Positions 6,231-9,272 of a stretch of DNA of 9,272 nt are shown piece by piece. Position 1 is the first letter of the stretch; each line of letters starts with the position of its first letter. The DNA comes from an uncultured Lachnospiraceae bacterium (GTDB lineage Bacteria; Bacillota; Clostridia; Lachnospirales; Lachnospiraceae): positions 1 to 9,272 of the forward strand of contig CACZRA010000262.1 of assembly GCA_902783395.1 (NCBI GenBank). Reading direction: 5' to 3'. The translations under genes were made by a program, and so were the position numbers. The notes beneath the pieces were generated by a model. The model was not told the DNA's origin. It worked only from the letters and a program-made list of their open reading frames with translations, and made no database searches.

Positions 6231-8214
6231 ATGTTCTTACAACACTTTTTCTTCTCTTTTTCTTTTCTTCGTACAGCATCTCATCCGCTTCCTGAATGAT
6301 ACGGATAAGCTGCTGAATATCCTCGTATTCGGTCATCAGGCTGAAGCCTGCGGACACATCCACATAGTAATCCTTCCCGGAGTTTTCGTTATACTCCCTG
6401 CAGGAGCGTTTTATTTCATTCATAAGCTTATCACCGTCATCCGGTGATGCACACTCCATGATGGCCGTAAATTCATCCCCTCCGGTACGTCCGAAGGGAC
6501 TGCCCTCCGGCAGCGCATTTTTGATTATCCCGGCACTGGCACATATGGCGCTGTCACCCTCATTATGACCGAAGTTGTCGTTTATCTGCTTCAGATGATC
6601 CAGATCTGCCATGATCACCAGAAAGCAGCATTCACCCTTCGACCGTTTCTCACTGATAAACTCAACTATGCGGCTCATAACACCGGTGCGGTTCAGCTCG
6701 CCGGTGAGCTGGTCGTGCCTTGCCGTGTAGTCCAGGATCTCATTCTTTACCTCCAGATCACGCCTCAGCTTCTGCTCCTCCAGCGATATCCTCAGGAAAT
6801 ACAGCGCGCTCCCTATCTCAAGCGACAGCATCTCATAAAATACGGCATCATCTATATCTATCTCCGCACTCCAGATCCCATACTGGTCCCTGCCGTGAAA
6901 CAGTATGAAATCCGTCATATGAACGGAACCCTCCGAAGTACGGATAAGGCCGTTCATCTGTCCGTAGCCTATACGGGGCGCATGCTCCAGATCATATGCT
7001 TCGCTCTCCTCTCCCCACTGCTTCATAACCAGTCTTATGCTCTCCGGGGCCTCTATCATCTCTCCGTCCAGCATTGTCACCGGTTCCTCCAGCAGAAACA
7101 CGAAAGAGCTTCTGATATTCAGATGTATCATCTCCTGGGCCAGCTTATCAAAAAAGGCTTTCATGGAAGAGGTACTTGACTGAAGTTCCCTAAGCATCAG
7201 CGCCAGTACCATCGACCTCATCTCCACCTGACTTGCATGCAGCCAGGTATCCATAAGGAGAATGCTTCCCTTACTGTCCTCTTCCTCTGCCCGGCTCTCA
7301 CGTTTCTGCTCACTGCAGCCGCAGGAAGCTCTCGGGATAAAGATTGCGGGGATCAGCTTCGTGCTGATCTTTTGTCCGGAAAAAAGTTTTTTCAGCTCAC
7401 CGGCTGTAGCCCTGGCGATCTCAGAGTAATCCTGATAGACCGTGGTAAGAGGCGGATCCATATGGGCTGCGATGGGTATATTGTCAAACCCTGTGACAAG
7501 AAGGTCCTCTCCCACTGTCCTTCCAAGCCTTGCTGCCACACGGTAAACCGCCATTGCCATCTCGTCATTAGCTGAGATCACGGCATCCATATCGGGATTG
7601 TACTCAAAAAGCTTCTCCACCAGATTATCTACGTGGCTTTCGTAGTCACCGTATACGACAAGACTCTCATCATAAGATATTCCGTGTTCCTTCAGGGCAT
7701 CCCTGTATGCAGCAAGCCTCAGCCTGCTGTCGGAATGGTCCTTCGGCCCAGAGATATAGCCCGGCTTCCTGACATGGTGCACCTCCAGAAGATGGGCCAC
7801 GCATGTGTACATCCCGCCGTAATTATCCATATTTATGCTTATGCTTCCGGGATTTTCGGGCAGCTCTGTATCCTCCTTTAAGAGGATCACCGGCACACGG
7901 GGCATACGCTTCATGAAATCATGTATCTCCATGTGCTGCTTCTGACCCACATTTATGCTTCCGAATATCATGACAAGCGCATCAGGCGCCTCATAGTTGC
8001 AGTATGAATACAGCGAAAAATGATGACATCCGAAGCCTATATCGCTCATCCCGAACTTTTCCAGCACAAGAGTCGATACCCCTCCGAAATAAAACCTGAC
8101 ATCAATATCGGAGTCCTGAAGCTCCCGTATCATCATGTTAAGAAATTTTATTGAATTGTCTTCACTGAACTGTCCCGTCATGATCCCTACGACGGGTCTT
8201 CTTTTCTTTTCCAT
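6229..8214 (-). CDS. Soluble sensor: LacI-type periplasmic-binding-like domain, middle domain, GGDEF diguanylate cyclase
   Basis: 661 residues. Residues about 7-297 form a LacI/GalR-type ligand-binding domain (opening strand RRPVVGIMTG; DAVISANDEMAMAVYR and VTGFDNIPIA are typical of the family), ending in a SCGC motif (C298, C300) that I recall from other proteins using this sensor. An acidic linker (about 301-316) leads to a middle domain of unclear family (about 317-465, possibly GAF-like), then a likely coiled coil (about 470-497). The GGDEF domain starts at HDQLTG (H500), has metal-binding DLDHLKQIND (537-546) and an intact GGDEF at 578-582, so it should make cyclic di-GMP. The RxxD inhibitory site, expected at 569-572, reads PEGS. 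No signal peptide, membrane segment or helix-turn-helix is present, so the sensor is probably cytoplasmic and not a repressor. The start at 8214 is supported by the domain beginning at once and by an in-frame TGA at 8221-8223; its Shine-Dalgarno is weak (GGA two bases upstream). The ligand is unknown. Confidence 0.9.
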   Translation of the reverse strand: MEKKRRPVVGIMTGQFSEDNSIKFLNMMIRELQDSDIDVRFYFGGVSTLVLEKFGMSDIGFGCHHFSLYSYCNYEAPDALVMIFGSINVGQKQHMEIHDFMKRMPRVPVILLKEDTELPENPGSISINMDNYGGMYTCVAHLLEVHHVRKPGYISGPKDHSDSRLRLAAYRDALKEHGISYDESLVVYGDYESHVDNLVEKLFEYNPDMDAVISANDEMAMAVYRVAARLGRTVGEDLLVTGFDNIPIAAHMDPPLTTVYQDYSEIARATAGELKKLFSGQKISTKLIPAIFIPRASCGCSEQKRESRAEEEDSKGSILLMDTWLHASQVEMRSMVLALMLRELQSSTSSMKAFFDKLAQEMIHLNIRSSFVFLLEEPVTMLDGEMIEAPESIRLVMKQWGEESEAYDLEHAPRIGYGQMNGLIRTSEGSVHMTDFILFHGRDQYGIWSAEIDIDDAVFYEMLSLEIGSALYFLRISLEEQKLRRDLEVKNEILDYTARHDQLTGELNRTGVMSRIVEFISEKRSKGECCFLVIMADLDHLKQINDNFGHNEGDSAICASAGIIKNALPEGSPFGRTGGDEFTAIMECASPDDGDKLMNEIKRSCREYNENSGKDYYVDVSAGFSLMTEYEDIQQLIRIIQEADEMLYEEKKKRRKSVVRT

Positions 8215-8218
8215 TTCC

Positions 8219-8230
8219 GGTCATATGACC
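8219..8230. repeat. 12-bp perfect palindrome just upstream of the GGDEF gene start
   Basis: GGTCATATGACC is a perfect palindrome 4 bases before the ATG of the GGDEF gene. Flanking TCC and GGA extend it if one base is bulged. It could be a repressor operator or a small mRNA hairpin over the weak ribosome binding region. No copy was found by eye elsewhere in the window. Confidence 0.4.
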
Positions 8231-8268
8231 AGGACGTCAAAAGTCCCGGACATCTCCTTACGGATCAT
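8221..8268 (-). other. Possible 15-codon leader ORF ahead of the GGDEF gene
   Basis: On the minus strand an ATG at 8266-8268 opens 15 codons (MIRKEMSGTFDVLVI) ending at TGA 8221-8223, six bases before the GGDEF gene ATG and in the same frame. The predicted transcript start (about 8274) would leave almost no leader for it, and AAAGG directly abuts the ATG. It could couple translation to the GGDEF gene, whose own ribosome binding site is weak, or simply be chance. Confidence 0.25.
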
Positions 8269-8280
8269 CCTTTACTGCTC

Positions 8281-8310
8281 AGTATATCATATCCGTTAAG
8301 TTATTGTCAC
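8281..8310 (-). promoter_or_regulatory. Promoter for the LacI-type sensor/GGDEF gene
   Basis: On the minus strand GTGACA (8305-8310) and TATACT (8281-8286) are separated by 18 bases, each one mismatch from consensus, and TGA before TATACT supplies an extended -10 TG. Transcription would start near 8274, about 60 bases before the start codon. Confidence 0.55.
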
Positions 8311-8355
8311 CAATCGCCGTTTTTGTGTTTTTTGATACAAATCTTCCATTGTTTA

Positions 8356-8364
8356 TGGTAGAAT
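8356..8364 (+). promoter_or_regulatory. Candidate extended -10 promoter for the HAMP sensor gene
   Basis: TGGTAGAAT matches an extended -10 (TGn plus one mismatch from TATAAT). A TTGATA at 8332-8337 is 21 bases away, too far for a normal -35. Start would be near 8371, with GGGAGG (8388-8393) as the ribosome binding site for the TTG start at 8405. Confidence 0.4.
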
Positions 8365-8387
8365 TATTTTGATTGTGACATTTTTTC

Positions 8388-8407
8388 GGGAGGTTGGTCG
8401 CAGTTTG
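8388..8407 (+). promoter_or_regulatory. Ribosome binding site and TTG start of the HAMP sensor gene
   Basis: GGGAGG (8388-8393) lies 11 bases before TTG (8405-8407), a little long but acceptable. The first in-frame ATG is codon 27, at the end of the first membrane helix, which would remove the signal anchor. An in-frame GTG at 8375 lies upstream of the GGGAGG and has no site of its own. TTG at 8405 is therefore the best start. Confidence 0.65.
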
Positions 8408-9272
8408 AAGTTTTCTTTACGTAAAAAAGCGTTTTTTCTGATCGTTTTCATTGCGGTAGTATTAAGCTTTACCACGGTGTTTATGAGTAATCACATCATA
8501 AGCAATATGGTTGATACCAACTACCGTTCAAAGGCGGATGAGCTTGCGGCGACTGTTGCCGCGGTGATCGATACATCCCGTGTAGCCTCTCTTCAGCAGC
8601 AGGCTGAGGCGATATATGATTCAGCCGATAATAAAGTAAGCAGCGAGGAATGGGGGACTCCGGAGTTTGAACAATACGTCTCTCTGTTCTCCGGGCTTGA
8701 AGAAAACGAGGATTATAAATATCTTCTCGGATTCCTCAGAAAGATCCAGGATCAGAACAGCGTGGACTGTGTATATCTCCTCTATCTGGATGCCCCCACA
8801 AGAGCGTTTATTTATCTGGTTGACGCGGCTGTCGAGGATCCCTGTCCTCCCGGGTGCTTCGATCCCATATATGATTTCAATCTGGGTATCCTCGATGACC
8901 CCACGCTGGGATTCCCTGCTTATATCACAAATACAGAAGAATACGGATGGCTTGTCACTGCCGCTTCCCCGATCTTCGATGACGCAGGGAACGTTGTGGC
9001 GTATGCCGCTGTGGATATCGAAATGCAGGATGTAAAGGAAACACAGAAAAATTTCATGCTCGTGACCGTGTTCACCCTTCTTGTGGTCACGGTGATCATG
9101 TGCGTAACCGGTATCCTCATAGTCAGTCTTTCGATCATAAATCCCATCAAAAAGATCTCTTCGGCAGCCATAGAATACCAGCATGAGAGCAACAATATGA
9201 TGCACCACTCCTTCAGCGATCTGGAGATACGTACGGGAGATGAGATTGAGGAGCTGTCCAAATCCATGAAGC
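8405..9272 (+). CDS. Membrane sensor with extracytoplasmic Cache-like domain and HAMP; output domain off window
   Basis: 289 residues are visible, open to the window edge. A short basic N-terminus (MKFSLRKK if TTG is read as Met) precedes TM1 at about 9-27. Residues about 40-210 form an extracytoplasmic sensing domain whose end (GWLVTAASPIFDDAGNVVAY, 181-200) has the look of a Cache/PAS-like fold and which contains a CPPGC pair (C147, C151). TM2 follows at about 216-243, then a HAMP linker from about 245 (INPIKKISSAA, then TGDEIEELSKSMK at 277-289). The output domain lies beyond the window and could be a GGDEF domain, a SpoIIE-type phosphatase, a histidine kinase or a chemoreceptor module; the sequence here cannot decide. 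It is divergent from the LacI-type sensor/GGDEF gene and shares a 190-base promoter region with it, so a joint signalling role is possible but not shown. Confidence 0.8.
   Translation, partial: MKFSLRKKAFFLIVFIAVVLSFTTVFMSNHIISNMVDTNYRSKADELAATVAAVIDTSRVASLQQQAEAIYDSADNKVSSEEWGTPEFEQYVSLFSGLEENEDYKYLLGFLRKIQDQNSVDCVYLLYLDAPTRAFIYLVDAAVEDPCPPGCFDPIYDFNLGILDDPTLGFPAYITNTEEYGWLVTAASPIFDDAGNVVAYAAVDIEMQDVKETQKNFMLVTVFTLLVVTVIMCVTGILIVSLSIINPIKKISSAAIEYQHESNNMMHHSFSDLEIRTGDEIEELSKSMK

Noticed and set aside
8621..9208. 195-codon minus-strand open frame opposite the HAMP sensor
   Set aside because: The plus-strand frame gives a coherent TM-sensor-TM-HAMP protein with a ribosome binding site; the minus frame is rich in His, Arg and Ile without domain features.

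Overview
The window looks like chromosomal DNA of an anaerobic Gram-positive gut or rumen Clostridium relative, most likely family Lachnospiraceae. The reasons are frequent ATA, AGA/AGG and GGA codons at intermediate GC, strong AAGGAGG-type ribosome binding sites, a cysteine-type NAD(P)-linked formate dehydrogenase, and a LacI-type periplasmic-binding-like sensor fused to a GGDEF domain. This placement is inference from style and gene content, not from a marker gene.

Left half (1-5508, minus strand): one apparent operon read from about 5493 down past base 1. Its order is an aldo-keto reductase of the YghZ/Gpr type, then a 610-residue flavoprotein that fuses the iron-sulfur tail of NuoF to a GltD/NfnB-like NAD(P)H oxidoreductase, then the catalytic subunit of a molybdenum/tungsten formate dehydrogenase with a NuoG-like N-terminus. 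The last gene is cut by the window edge. The two dehydrogenase genes overlap by four bases (ATGA), and a perfect AAGGAGGT sits in the tail of the first, so they should be made as one complex. The visible cysteine motifs suggest electrons run from formate through the iron-sulfur clusters of the alpha subunit to the NuoF-like cluster, then through GltD-type clusters to FAD and NAD(P)+ (or the reverse, reducing CO2).

Middle (5422-6230): a back-to-back promoter region holds a perfect 8-bp hairpin in the dehydrogenase operon leader and, facing the other way, a TTGACA/TATAAT promoter for a single 175-residue HdeD/DUF308 membrane protein. A strong hairpin terminator separates this gene from the convergent gene on its right.

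Right part (6229-9272): a minus-strand gene for a soluble 661-residue sensor with a LacI-type ligand-binding domain, a middle domain and an active-looking GGDEF domain, with no DNA-binding helix-turn-helix and no RxxD inhibitory site. Divergent from it, across a 190-base promoter region, is the start of a membrane sensor (TM, extracytoplasmic Cache-like domain, TM, HAMP) that begins at TTG and leaves the window before its output domain. The two divergent genes look like a signalling locus. No RNA genes, mobile elements, CRISPR arrays or long repeats were seen.

The item most worth following up is the two-gene formate dehydrogenase module with its NuoF-tail/GltD fusion partner and companion aldo-keto reductase.
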